Shown here: one piece after another, positions 33,491-41,751 of the stretch
Position numbering within the stretch: position 1 is the first letter of the stretch
How the letters are laid out: every line of letters begins with the position of its first letter
Source: Cellulosilyticum sp. I15G10I2
GTDB lineage: Bacteria > Bacillota > Clostridia > Lachnospirales > Cellulosilyticaceae
Assembly (NCBI RefSeq): GCF_900095725.1
Contig: NZ_FMMP01000007.1
Coordinates: forward strand, 124,001 to 188,000
Reading direction: 5' to 3'
DNA: 64,000 nt
Position numbers and translations under genes: made by a program
Notes under the pieces: generated by a model
Seen by the model: only the letters and a program-made list of their open reading frames with translations
Told to the model about the DNA's origin: nothing
Database searches by the model: none

Positions 33491-35038
33491 CTACTCCTTA
33501 AATTCTGTCGGGGATTTTCCAGTGTGTTTTTTAAAAGCAAGAGAAAAATAATTGACATCGTTATAACCTACCATCGCTGCAATTCTGGCAATTTTATAGT
33601 CTTTTGAAATAAGCAGCATCTTGGCTCTTTCTATACGTTTAGAAACAATGTACTCATTACACCCTTTACCAGTCTCTCGTTTAAATAATCTAGAGAAATA
33701 ATTAGGTGATACATAAAACTTCTCCGCTAGTTTTGTAACCGAAAGATCTTCATTTAATTGTTGATCAATATACTTACAAGCTTCTTCTATAATCTCATGA
33801 AGCTTTTGTCTGTCCTGCTGAATAAGCTGTACAATAAACTTCTCAACATAACTAATAACATCTTTTATATCACATGAAATCAGCGTGACCATCAATTCAT
33901 CAAGAATTTCTTTATGAAAATGATTGGTCTGCTCATAATAGACCCAATAAATGTCGCACCCAATTTCAAAGCAGCTGCGACGCATCAATCGATCTGATAC
34001 CCCATGCCGCTTAAAAGCTCCGGCAAGTTGCTGCAATAACCCATTTACCTCTGCATAATCGTCGAGTTGATCTATAAGAAGCTTTTTAATGTCTCCTACT
34101 ACCTCCTGAATGGGCTGATTTTTTTTAGGTATATCTTGCTGCCGCGCAGACTTTTGCGCTGCATTTTTATCTGACTCTAAAACAGATAGTGCTTGTTCGT
34201 AAGACTTCGGTAGTTCATTAATATCCTGTATCTGAGCACCAAAATAAATTTTATATTGAATTGAATATTCATTAAAAATAATATCATTAACCTTTTCTGC
34301 TACTTCTATTGCTTCGTTAATATTGTTCTCGTCCGTCAGCAAAACAACAATTCTTCCCAAATCATCTTCAAAGGTAATACCATATGTATTGGCATCAATC
34401 ATCTCAATACATAAGCTTTTAATAGACCAATGCAGAAGTGCTTTATGCTCTTCCCATGCATTTTGATCTGCCTTGTTCGGGATAAAAACCACAACCTGCA
34501 TATTAGTCGATTCAGCGAGGTGAATATATTCGTTGATATAAGCAGCACTGCTCGCATTGCCGCGGCAATGAATACAGTCTTTTAGCGCTTCTTCAAGTTT
34601 GATCTGTTGGCTAAATCCTTCAATGCGATTCTTTTTTCTCCTATCGGTATACTCCTGCCGTTCTTTTTGAATTTCTTCAATCTGCTTTAGAAGAATATCC
34701 CACAGCCTTTCTTCATCAATAGGTTTTAATACAAAATCTTTTACCCCTAATGTGCATGCTTTTTGCGCATACTGAAAGTTATCATAACCTGTAAGGATAA
34801 TAACTTTTACATTCTTATTAATCTTCTGCATTTCTTCTGTAAGCTTAAGTCCGTCCATTTCTAACATACAGATATCGGTCAGCAGAATATCCGGTGCTTG
34901 AGTACTAGCCAAAATAAGGGCTTCATCTGCCGAAGCAGCTGTGCTGACTTGAATCTGACCCGCTTTGTCCCAAGGCATCATCGTTGCAATCCCTCTTCTA
35001 ATAATTGCTTCATCATCAACTATCATCACATTTAACAT
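33491..35038 (-). CDS. AraC-type response regulator (YesN family)
   Basis: 515 residues. The receiver domain (1-125) has DDE near the start, the phosphoacceptor Asp in ILLTDICMLEMDG, and the conserved Lys in DFVLKPID. A central helical region follows, and two HTH motifs end the protein (VTKLAEKFYVSPNYFSRLFKRETGKG, IARIAAMVGYNDVNYFSLAFKKHTGKSPTEF). It receives phosphate from the adjacent YesM-type kinase and should activate the nearby importer and GH120 genes. Start ATG after GAGGGGTG. Confidence 0.94.
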   Translation of the reverse strand: MLNVMIVDDEAIIRRGIATMMPWDKAGQIQVSTAASADEALILASTQAPDILLTDICMLEMDGLKLTEEMQKINKNVKVIILTGYDNFQYAQKACTLGVKDFVLKPIDEERLWDILLKQIEEIQKERQEYTDRRKKNRIEGFSQQIKLEEALKDCIHCRGNASSAAYINEYIHLAESTNMQVVVFIPNKADQNAWEEHKALLHWSIKSLCIEMIDANTYGITFEDDLGRIVVLLTDENNINEAIEVAEKVNDIIFNEYSIQYKIYFGAQIQDINELPKSYEQALSVLESDKNAAQKSARQQDIPKKNQPIQEVVGDIKKLLIDQLDDYAEVNGLLQQLAGAFKRHGVSDRLMRRSCFEIGCDIYWVYYEQTNHFHKEILDELMVTLISCDIKDVISYVEKFIVQLIQQDRQKLHEIIEEACKYIDQQLNEDLSVTKLAEKFYVSPNYFSRLFKRETGKGCNEYIVSKRIERAKMLLISKDYKIARIAAMVGYNDVNYFSLAFKKHTGKSPTEFKE

Positions 35039-35055
35039 ATTTTTGCACCCCTCTT

Positions 35056-36831
35056 CTACTTTTGTGTATAGACTGTTAAAGGGACCTCAATACAAACAAT
35101 AACTCCCGCTTGTTCATTTGCATAATATTTTAAGCCATAGCCTTCCCCAAAAGACAACTGAATACGTTTATGAACATTTCTAATGCCATAACCAAAGTCT
35201 TTATCTTCTGCCATAATACATTGATTGATACTATTTATCGTCTCTTCGCTCATTACCTTACCATTATCTTTAACCTCTATAACTAACCTTGTATCGTGTG
35301 CATAAGCTGAAATTGTAATTATCCCATCGCCGTCTTTTTTGTTTTTAAGTCCATGGTAAATACTATTTTCTATAAGCGGCTGAAGTGTAATTTTAGGAAG
35401 CAGTGTCTCTAAAAAAATATCTGGGACATCAACTATAACTTTTAAAATATTACTATATCTGAAATTTTGAATAATGCTATAGTTATTAATGTGCTCTAAT
35501 TCATCTTTTAAAGGTACAAGATCTTCCCCCCGGTTAAGTGATTTGCGATAGAAGGTAGCTAAAGCTTTTACAGTATTTGAAATATCCTTTTGTCCATTCA
35601 TTAATGCCTGCCAATGGATACAATCTAATGTATTGTATAAAAAGTGTGGATTAATTTGCTCTCTTAATACCTTCAGCTCAATCTCATTAATCTGTTTTTG
35701 TTCCTTATAAACTTCTTGGATTAACTCATTAATTTTTTTTACCATCGTATTAAAGCCCAGTGATACCTTTTTAAAATCTTCTCCGCTTGTATCTAGATTC
35801 AGTCTTACTTTGAAATCTCCTTCAGATACAATAGACATAGATTCTATGAGACATTTAAAAGGCTTGAGCAGCATCTCGCTGATACTGAATGAAATAATAA
35901 TAGAAATAGTAATCATCATCATGAGCAACAACCCAATCGTAATAACTAACGCCTGCCTGTCTTTGTAAAATAAATCCTGTGGGATTGTCCCTACTACATA
36001 CCAATCCCAACCTTTAATATAGCTGGATAAAACGATTTGATCATCTATTACTCGAAGCTCTGAGGTATCCTTAGTATCCTTTATAAAGTTGCTGATTGTA
36101 GCAATCTTTTCTTTGTTGGGGTGTGATATAATCTCTCCTTTTTCATTGACGATAAATATTTCAAGTGGGTATTTTGAACTGTCCGAAGAATAGTATTGAC
36201 ACAGTGTTTCTTCCAGAATAGAAATATACATAAATCCCCGATACTTATTAATGTGATAAACATCGTAAATAGGCTGATGAATACTCATTAAATATTCCCG
36301 CGGTACTTGTGGAGGTGCCTTAAAATCCGAGATTAGCGGCTTATAAGCCACCTTCTCATTTGGACTTTGGAACATCCCTTCTCTTTCTAAATTCATACGA
36401 ATAAGTTCTGGCCCTACAGAAATTGAAGATTGATCTAATTCCTTTTTGATATAAATATAAAAAAGATGACTTTTCGAATTAACAACATTATGCAGTGCCT
36501 TATAGGCTTCATCTACAACAGCTGAATAATTAGAGTGATTTTGCTTTTCTGCTGTTAAGTAAGTCTGGATCTTGTCACCATAGACTGTATATACAGAAGA
36601 ATTAGTAATATCATCTAAAAAACGCTGCAAATTATTCGAAACCTGATCAAGCTGCTGTGTAATCAATTGTTGTGAAAGATACACGACTGACCGGCTGGTG
36701 AGCACGTAGATAAGCATGCCTAGCACTATTGCTGATACACATACAATCAGTGACATGTAATATGACAGCTTATAACGCAGAGGTAATGCTTTAATCTTAT
36801 TTTTCGAATATTTTAAGAAACGAATAATCAT
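35056..36831 (-). CDS. Sensor histidine kinase (YesM/LytS type)
   Basis: 591 residues: membrane helix (~22-48), large extracellular Cache-like region (~50-295), second helix (~300-322), HAMP (~325-375), then the His_kinase domain with REQINPHFLYNTLDCI, where the phosphorylated His sits, and HATPase (DNGKVMSE, GYGIRNVHKRI). It starts five bases after the stop of a solute-binding lipoprotein gene and is followed by its response regulator, so the three are made together. This suggests that the lipoprotein presents a sugar to the extracellular domain. Confidence 0.94.
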   Translation of the reverse strand: MIIRFLKYSKNKIKALPLRYKLSYYMSLIVCVSAIVLGMLIYVLTSRSVVYLSQQLITQQLDQVSNNLQRFLDDITNSSVYTVYGDKIQTYLTAEKQNHSNYSAVVDEAYKALHNVVNSKSHLFYIYIKKELDQSSISVGPELIRMNLEREGMFQSPNEKVAYKPLISDFKAPPQVPREYLMSIHQPIYDVYHINKYRGFMYISILEETLCQYYSSDSSKYPLEIFIVNEKGEIISHPNKEKIATISNFIKDTKDTSELRVIDDQIVLSSYIKGWDWYVVGTIPQDLFYKDRQALVITIGLLLMMMITISIIISFSISEMLLKPFKCLIESMSIVSEGDFKVRLNLDTSGEDFKKVSLGFNTMVKKINELIQEVYKEQKQINEIELKVLREQINPHFLYNTLDCIHWQALMNGQKDISNTVKALATFYRKSLNRGEDLVPLKDELEHINNYSIIQNFRYSNILKVIVDVPDIFLETLLPKITLQPLIENSIYHGLKNKKDGDGIITISAYAHDTRLVIEVKDNGKVMSEETINSINQCIMAEDKDFGYGIRNVHKRIQLSFGEGYGLKYYANEQAGVIVCIEVPLTVYTQK

Positions 36832-36836
36832 AGCTC

Positions 36837-38165
36837 TTACCTACCTAATAAAATTTCGTCATTATCTAAGTAATATCTTCTTACAGCATGTTCCATTTTT
36901 CTTGCTATTATTTCCGGCTCTTCCCCATCAAACAATTCTTTCATCAACATATTATGTACTTCGCCTAAACGTGGCGGAAGATACTGATCATACCAAAACT
37001 GAACATACGGTGCATTTTGAATCATCGTATAGATCTTCTGAAAAAGGGGCTCTTTATAAGATGTATTTTTAATAGGAGGTATTCTGCCTGCCTCGATTCT
37101 CTTTTGAACAGCTGTATCGTCAATTAAGAACTGTATGAGTTTGAAAGCCTCATCCGGGTACGCACAAGAAGATGCAATACTGTAAAAATTATCTCCTACA
37201 CTGCCCACATAATGATCCTTACTCCCTCTGCCTTCTTCAATAACCGGAAACGGAAAAACATCCAGCTTTTCTAATAATTCTGGTTTAGCACCATTTAACT
37301 TACTTAAAAACCAAGTACCTGTTAAAATCATTGCTGCCTCTTCATTATAGATTAAGCTTCTTGCATCTCCATTATCCTCATCAAGCCAATTAAAGCCTTC
37401 AGGAAATGCATTTTTTGCTATAAGTTCCTGTATCTTATAGCCTGCTTCAACAAATGCAGCATCCTCAAACGTATAATGATTCGCTCGCTCTATAGCATTT
37501 TTAAAAACCTCAGATCCTCCAATACGATCTACAAAATACATATAGTACATCGAGCCTGGCCATCCAGTTCTATTCGCCAGAGCTAAAGGAATAATATGCT
37601 GTGAACGGAGCACCTTTATGACTTCCAGAAACTCTTCATAAGTCTCAGGTGGGGACAGCTGAAGCTTTGAAAAAATATCTTTATTATAGATTACAAGTGA
37701 CAGCGTCACATTCTCAACAGGAACTGCCCAAATACCGTCTTCGTAGTCAACCATCTCTATTGCTTTATCCATGAAACGGTCTAAATACTGATCTTGCATC
37801 ATATAGTCTCGCAAATTAACAATAAACTGCGTATTAACCAGCTCTTTTAAGCTTCCTCCCGCCCATGTTGAAAAAACATCGGGCATTTCTTTTGTGGCGC
37901 TTCGAATTTTTAGATAATGCTTATAGGCATCATTGGACATAACTGTCACATCAACTTGAAATTCTGGATACTGGTCTTCAAATCTTTTGATCGAGTCCAT
38001 AATAATTTCCTGAATAGGGGCTTCCTCTTGAATATGATAGAGTGTAATAATTTTTTTTTGCTTTGACTGGTCATTGTGTTCCACTTTTTTTGGGGTTTTT
38101 ATACAGCTTGTTAGACTCAAAAAACTAAGTATGCATAAAATAGCAATCATTTTCCGTCTTCTCAT
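36837..38165 (-). CDS. Sugar-binding lipoprotein linked to a YesM/YesN system (probable co-sensor)
   Basis: 442 residues, lipobox LTSC near residue 21, family-1 binding fold. It is a clear paralogue of the importer's binding protein at 40101: both share NDAYK, MPDxF, VPVEN/MPVENT, YNKxIF, GSMYYMY, LDEDxG, GDNFYSIA and LIDD, and both end in a QFWYDQYLPP/QLWYDQYLTP block. It follows the MalG-type permease and precedes the histidine kinase by five bases. One of the two probably feeds the permease and the other the kinase; which does which is inferred from position and from the hairpin after the 40101 gene. Confidence 0.9.
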   Translation of the reverse strand: MRRRKMIAILCILSFLSLTSCIKTPKKVEHNDQSKQKKIITLYHIQEEAPIQEIIMDSIKRFEDQYPEFQVDVTVMSNDAYKHYLKIRSATKEMPDVFSTWAGGSLKELVNTQFIVNLRDYMMQDQYLDRFMDKAIEMVDYEDGIWAVPVENVTLSLVIYNKDIFSKLQLSPPETYEEFLEVIKVLRSQHIIPLALANRTGWPGSMYYMYFVDRIGGSEVFKNAIERANHYTFEDAAFVEAGYKIQELIAKNAFPEGFNWLDEDNGDARSLIYNEEAAMILTGTWFLSKLNGAKPELLEKLDVFPFPVIEEGRGSKDHYVGSVGDNFYSIASSCAYPDEAFKLIQFLIDDTAVQKRIEAGRIPPIKNTSYKEPLFQKIYTMIQNAPYVQFWYDQYLPPRLGEVHNMLMKELFDGEEPEIIARKMEHAVRRYYLDNDEILLGR

Positions 38166-38229
38166 CTTGAATTCCTTTCATTTCTATGTACATTACTGAG
38201 TTTAATCATTTCCCCAAAAACTTATTTTA

Positions 38230-39066
38230 CTATCCTTTTACAGCGCCAGCCATCATACCTTTTATAAGTTTATCCTGGCCAATAATAAATGCTATGATCA
38301 TCGGAACAGCACTTAAAAATAATACCGTCATAATCATAGGAACATTAGAGGAGTATTGCCCTTGATATTCCCACACTGCCAGCGGTAAAGTTCTTTTAGT
38401 GACTGACTGCGTCAGCACGAGTGCAAAGCTAAATTCATTCCACATATTTACACCATTGTAGATTGCTAAAGTCGCAAGCCCTGGCTTTGTTAAAGGGAGA
38501 ATGACCTGAAAAAAGGTTTTAATCTTTCCGCAGCCATCAATCTCCGCGGCTTCTTCCAATTCTTTGGGGATTTGTGCCATAAAACTTGTTAAAATAAAAA
38601 TAGAAATAGGTAAATTAAAGGCTACATAAGGCCCTACCAATGCCCATATTGTATCATACAAACGAAGTTTTTGGGTTAATATAAAGATCGGAATTAATGT
38701 AACATGAACCGGAACAGCCATTGCCGCAACAACTATTGCATAAATAGGCCGGTTTAACTTAAATGTGAACCTTGAAAACGGATACGCGGCAAAGGCACTG
38801 ATCATGAGGGTAAGAAACAAACCAACCCCTGCTACTGTCAAACTATTGGCTAAATATCTAAAAAACCCTGGCCCAATAATAGCTTGAAAATTATTAAGAT
38901 AAAGTCCCTTGGGAAATGTAAAGACACCACTAGTCATCATCTCAAATTGCTGTTTAAAAGTAGAAATAACCATAAAATAAAAAGGTGCTGCTGCTATAAT
39001 AAACCACACTGCTGCAAAAAAAATGATAAGAAGCATCAGAGGATTTATCTTTTTAAGTTTTGTCAT
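38230..39066 (-). CDS. Sugar ABC permease, MalG type (xylo-oligosaccharide locus)
   Basis: 278 residues, six helices, EAA loop EEAAEIDGCGKIKTFFQVILP at about 170-190. Its ATG overlaps the MalF-type stop by four bases (ATGA). Pairs with the upstream permease and the binding protein at 40101. Substrate is inferred from the GH120 beta-xylosidase gene at the head of the locus. No ATPase is encoded nearby. Confidence 0.92.
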   Translation of the reverse strand: MTKLKKINPLMLLIIFFAAVWFIIAAAPFYFMVISTFKQQFEMMTSGVFTFPKGLYLNNFQAIIGPGFFRYLANSLTVAGVGLFLTLMISAFAAYPFSRFTFKLNRPIYAIVVAAMAVPVHVTLIPIFILTQKLRLYDTIWALVGPYVAFNLPISIFILTSFMAQIPKELEEAAEIDGCGKIKTFFQVILPLTKPGLATLAIYNGVNMWNEFSFALVLTQSVTKRTLPLAVWEYQGQYSSNVPMIMTVLFLSAVPMIIAFIIGQDKLIKGMMAGAVKG

Positions 39067-39992
39067 ACTTCAGTCTCCTTTCTATTCATAAGTGTCATGG
39101 TTAAGAGGGAAATTGTTGTAATAATAAGAAACATGCCCGCTGCAATTGCAGAGCCATATCCCATATTCATAGAAACAAAGGCACTTTTATACATATAGGT
39201 AGCCATTAACTCTGTTGCCCCATTAGGACCGCCCTCAGTCATAACATAAATTAAGTCAAAATATTTAAGTGACCCTACCATCGAAAGAATACAGGCAGTC
39301 TTTATGGAACCTCTCATCATCGGTAAAGCAATACGCCAAAAGTACTGATTTCTTGTAGCTCCATCAATAATTGCCGCCTCATAGATCTCTTCCGAAATCG
39401 AAGTAAGTCCAGCTAAGAAATACACCATGTAGAAAGGCACAAACTGCCAGCAGATTACCAAAATGACTGCAAATAATGCAATTTTGGGATTACCTAAAAT
39501 ATCAACCATAGCTTTTCCGCCAAATAATCTAGAAACAACTGAAATAAGGCCAAATTGAGGATCGTATGTATACTTAAACAAAAAACCTATAGCAATAGAG
39601 GACATTAACATGGGCAGAAAATAGGTCACCTTCAAGAAATTAAGCTTTCTTCCCCCCATATCAAGCAGGACTGCTAAGACCATTCCGATAGGAAGCTGGA
39701 TACTTATTGATAAGATCATTACCAAAATATTATTACGAAAAGCTCCAATAAACTTTAGATCTCCAAGGAGCTTCTTCCAATTTTCAAAGCCTACAAATGC
39801 TTTTTGTGGATCGATACCATTCCACTTATAAGTACTTAGTACAAAAGTATCTGTAATAGGATAGGCTATAAAAAGAAACAAAAATATAAAGGCAGGTATT
39901 AGAAATAAAATGGCCGTAAGCAGTGTCTGAGCTCTTCTTCTTTTAGCTAAATCATTTTTTGTCTGGACCATACTAGTTTTTATCTGGATCAT
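39063..39992 (-). CDS. Sugar ABC permease, MalF type (xylo-oligosaccharide locus)
   Basis: 309 residues with a basic cytoplasmic N-terminus (DLAKRRRAQ) and six helices; EAA loop YEAAIIDGATRNQYFWRIALP. The start is unusual: the ATG has no Shine-Dalgarno sequence within 20 bases. A strong AAAAGGAGG lies 41 bases upstream, and the gap contains a 7-bp stem that would bring the two to about ten bases when folded. A second ATG seven codons on is equally without a site. The upstream in-frame codons are open but contain no ATG, GTG or TTG at a usable distance. Confidence 0.88.
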   Translation of the reverse strand: MIQIKTSMVQTKNDLAKRRRAQTLLTAILFLIPAFIFLFLFIAYPITDTFVLSTYKWNGIDPQKAFVGFENWKKLLGDLKFIGAFRNNILVMILSISIQLPIGMVLAVLLDMGGRKLNFLKVTYFLPMLMSSIAIGFLFKYTYDPQFGLISVVSRLFGGKAMVDILGNPKIALFAVILVICWQFVPFYMVYFLAGLTSISEEIYEAAIIDGATRNQYFWRIALPMMRGSIKTACILSMVGSLKYFDLIYVMTEGGPNGATELMATYMYKSAFVSMNMGYGSAIAAGMFLIITTISLLTMTLMNRKETEV

Positions 39993-40000
39993 ATTAGTCT

Positions 40001-40038
40001 GTTGCGTCAGCGATGTATTTCTAAACGCAACTACCTCC
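40001..40038 (-). promoter_or_regulatory. Ribosome binding site separated from its start codon by a stem-loop
   Basis: On the minus strand: GGAGG (40034-40038), two bases, stem GTTGCGT (40025-40031), 17-base loop, complementary ACGCAAC (40001-40007), eight bases, ATG of the permease. Linear spacing is 41 bases; with the stem folded it is about ten. Such hairpin-bridged sites are known, for example in bacteriophage T4 gene 38. Confidence 0.6.
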
Positions 40039-40046
40039 TTTTCATG

Positions 40047-40084
40047 TTTTATGGTACTTTATAGCACTATAAAGTACCATAAAA
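40047..40084 (-). terminator. Large palindrome after the binding-protein gene
   Basis: Two perfectly complementary 18-base arms (TTTTATGGTACTTTATAG and its complement) around a two-base centre, 17 bases beyond the binding-protein stop. On the minus strand the exit side reads AAAACATG, without a U-run outside the stem. It likely protects the upstream message or partly stops transcription before the permease genes; a regulator operator is an alternative. Confidence 0.75.
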
Positions 40085-40100
40085 TGATAAACCTACTTAT

Positions 40101-41462
40101 CTATTTATTGGATGCAGCCTTTTTAATAGCTTCTTCCATATGCTTGTTCACTTCTTCTGGTGTCATTGCGAGTGCAAATATTGCCTGGCTTGTATCTTTA
40201 TGTAATTCTGCCACCTCTGGTGTAAGATATTGATCATACCATAGCTGTACTGTAGGTGCTTTTTCTACTGCTTGTTTAACAGCTGCTAAGTTTTCATCAT
40301 CTACTTTAAGCCCTTTAACTGGAACAAGTCTGCCATCTGCAACACGTTTTTCAATAGCAACATCATCAATTAAATACTGCATCGCTTTAAAGGCACCTTC
40401 TACATCCTTACAACTAGCTGCTATAGAATAGAAGTTATCTCCGAGTGTCCCAATGACTGAATCTGGATGGCCAACTCCTCCATCTACTGCTGGGAAGGAC
40501 ATAAATCCTACTTTTTTCATAAATTCTGGGTTTTCTCCTTGAGCTGTAGAGAGGAACCAAGAGCCCATAAGATGCATAGCTGCGCTATCATTATATAAAA
40601 GCGTTCTCGATTGTCCAGAGTCTTCATCCAGCCCATTGAATCCTTCATTAAAATAACCTTTTTTAACCCATTCTTGAATTTTATCACCTGCATATTTGAA
40701 TGCTTCATGTTCAAAAGTTCCGCCAGCATCTCTATTGGCTGCAGCAGCAAATACAGATGTCCCTCCGAACCTTTCAACTAAATACATATAATACATAGAC
40801 CCAGTCCACTTGGTTTTATTGGCTAAAGAAAAGGGTATAATGCCATTTTCAAGCAAGGTATCACAAACTTTTTCAAGCTCCGAAATAGTTTTAGGCACAC
40901 TTAACCCCAATCTTTGAAAAATCTCTTTGTTATAAAATATACCTGCCACTGATGTATTCTCTACCGGCATGCCCCATATTTTATCCTCATAGGTCGCTTG
41001 CGCAATGCCTCCATCCAAAAACTTATCTTTATAATTATCCTTATTCATATATTGTGTAATATCAGCAACTCTTCCAGCTTTAATATACTCAACCATTGGA
41101 CCGCCCGACCAATGTGGGAATATATCTGGCATTGAGTCCGTTCCCATTGCAATTCTTATTTTTTGTTTGTAAGCATCATTCTGCATGACAACTACCTCAA
41201 CTTCATATTGCGGATTATCTGCCACAAATCGATCCATGCTGTCTTGAATATAATTGGGTGCATCACCGTTTGTCTGGATATGCCATAAAGTAAGTTTAGT
41301 TTTTTGAGCATTTGCTGCACTTTTTTGTACTGTCCCTCCATTTGAACTTGCAGATTCACTCGTTGTTGTATCTGCTTGCCTGCCACACCCACTCAGAGTT
41401 GTTAAACCCATGGTTAATCCTATTGCTAACGCCAGTCCCCTTTTAAGTTTACATTTTCTCAT
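40101..41462 (-). CDS. Sugar-binding lipoprotein of the xylo-oligosaccharide importer
   Basis: 453 residues; lipobox LSGC near residue 26, low-complexity Ser/Thr linker, and family-1 binding fold (MPDIFPHWSGGPMVEYIKAGRV, GMPVENTSVAGIFYNKEIF, GDNFYSIAASC). It stands before the two permease genes in the same direction, with a large palindrome in between. It is paralogous to the binding protein at 36837. The GH120 gene upstream is separated by a terminator, so this operon has its own promoter in 41463-41680, where I cannot choose a single -35/-10 pair. Confidence 0.93.
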   Translation of the reverse strand: MRKCKLKRGLALAIGLTMGLTTLSGCGRQADTTTSESASSNGGTVQKSAANAQKTKLTLWHIQTNGDAPNYIQDSMDRFVADNPQYEVEVVVMQNDAYKQKIRIAMGTDSMPDIFPHWSGGPMVEYIKAGRVADITQYMNKDNYKDKFLDGGIAQATYEDKIWGMPVENTSVAGIFYNKEIFQRLGLSVPKTISELEKVCDTLLENGIIPFSLANKTKWTGSMYYMYLVERFGGTSVFAAAANRDAGGTFEHEAFKYAGDKIQEWVKKGYFNEGFNGLDEDSGQSRTLLYNDSAAMHLMGSWFLSTAQGENPEFMKKVGFMSFPAVDGGVGHPDSVIGTLGDNFYSIAASCKDVEGAFKAMQYLIDDVAIEKRVADGRLVPVKGLKVDDENLAAVKQAVEKAPTVQLWYDQYLTPEVAELHKDTSQAIFALAMTPEEVNKHMEEAIKKAASNK

Positions 41463-41679
41463 TTTCCCTCTCCTCTACTCATTTTTCAAGAAAAACCTAG
41501 AACGTACAATAGGCTCTTCTTTGTGTTCTAATAGTAACATAACATTATGTGTATATTGAATATAAATACGTGTTGTTTATCTATAATTTTATGCCTTTTG
41601 TATATTTGCAGTTTGCTAATTAACTAATTATTTTGTAACTTTTTTCTTTTTGATAGTGCTACTGCCTTATTAAGCTTAC

Positions 41680-41724
41680 AAAAAAGCTCTGGCAATGCCG
41701 ATACCCGACATTGCCAGAGCTTTT
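41680..41724 (-). terminator. Terminator after the GH120 gene
   Basis: Perfect 16-bp stem AAAAGCTCTGGCAATG (41682-41697) / CATTGCCAGAGCTTTT (41709-41724) with an 11-base loop and a U-run on the minus strand, 27 bases beyond the stop codon. Confidence 0.93.
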
Positions 41725-41751
41725 AGATTAGTACGATAAATGATTACGAAA

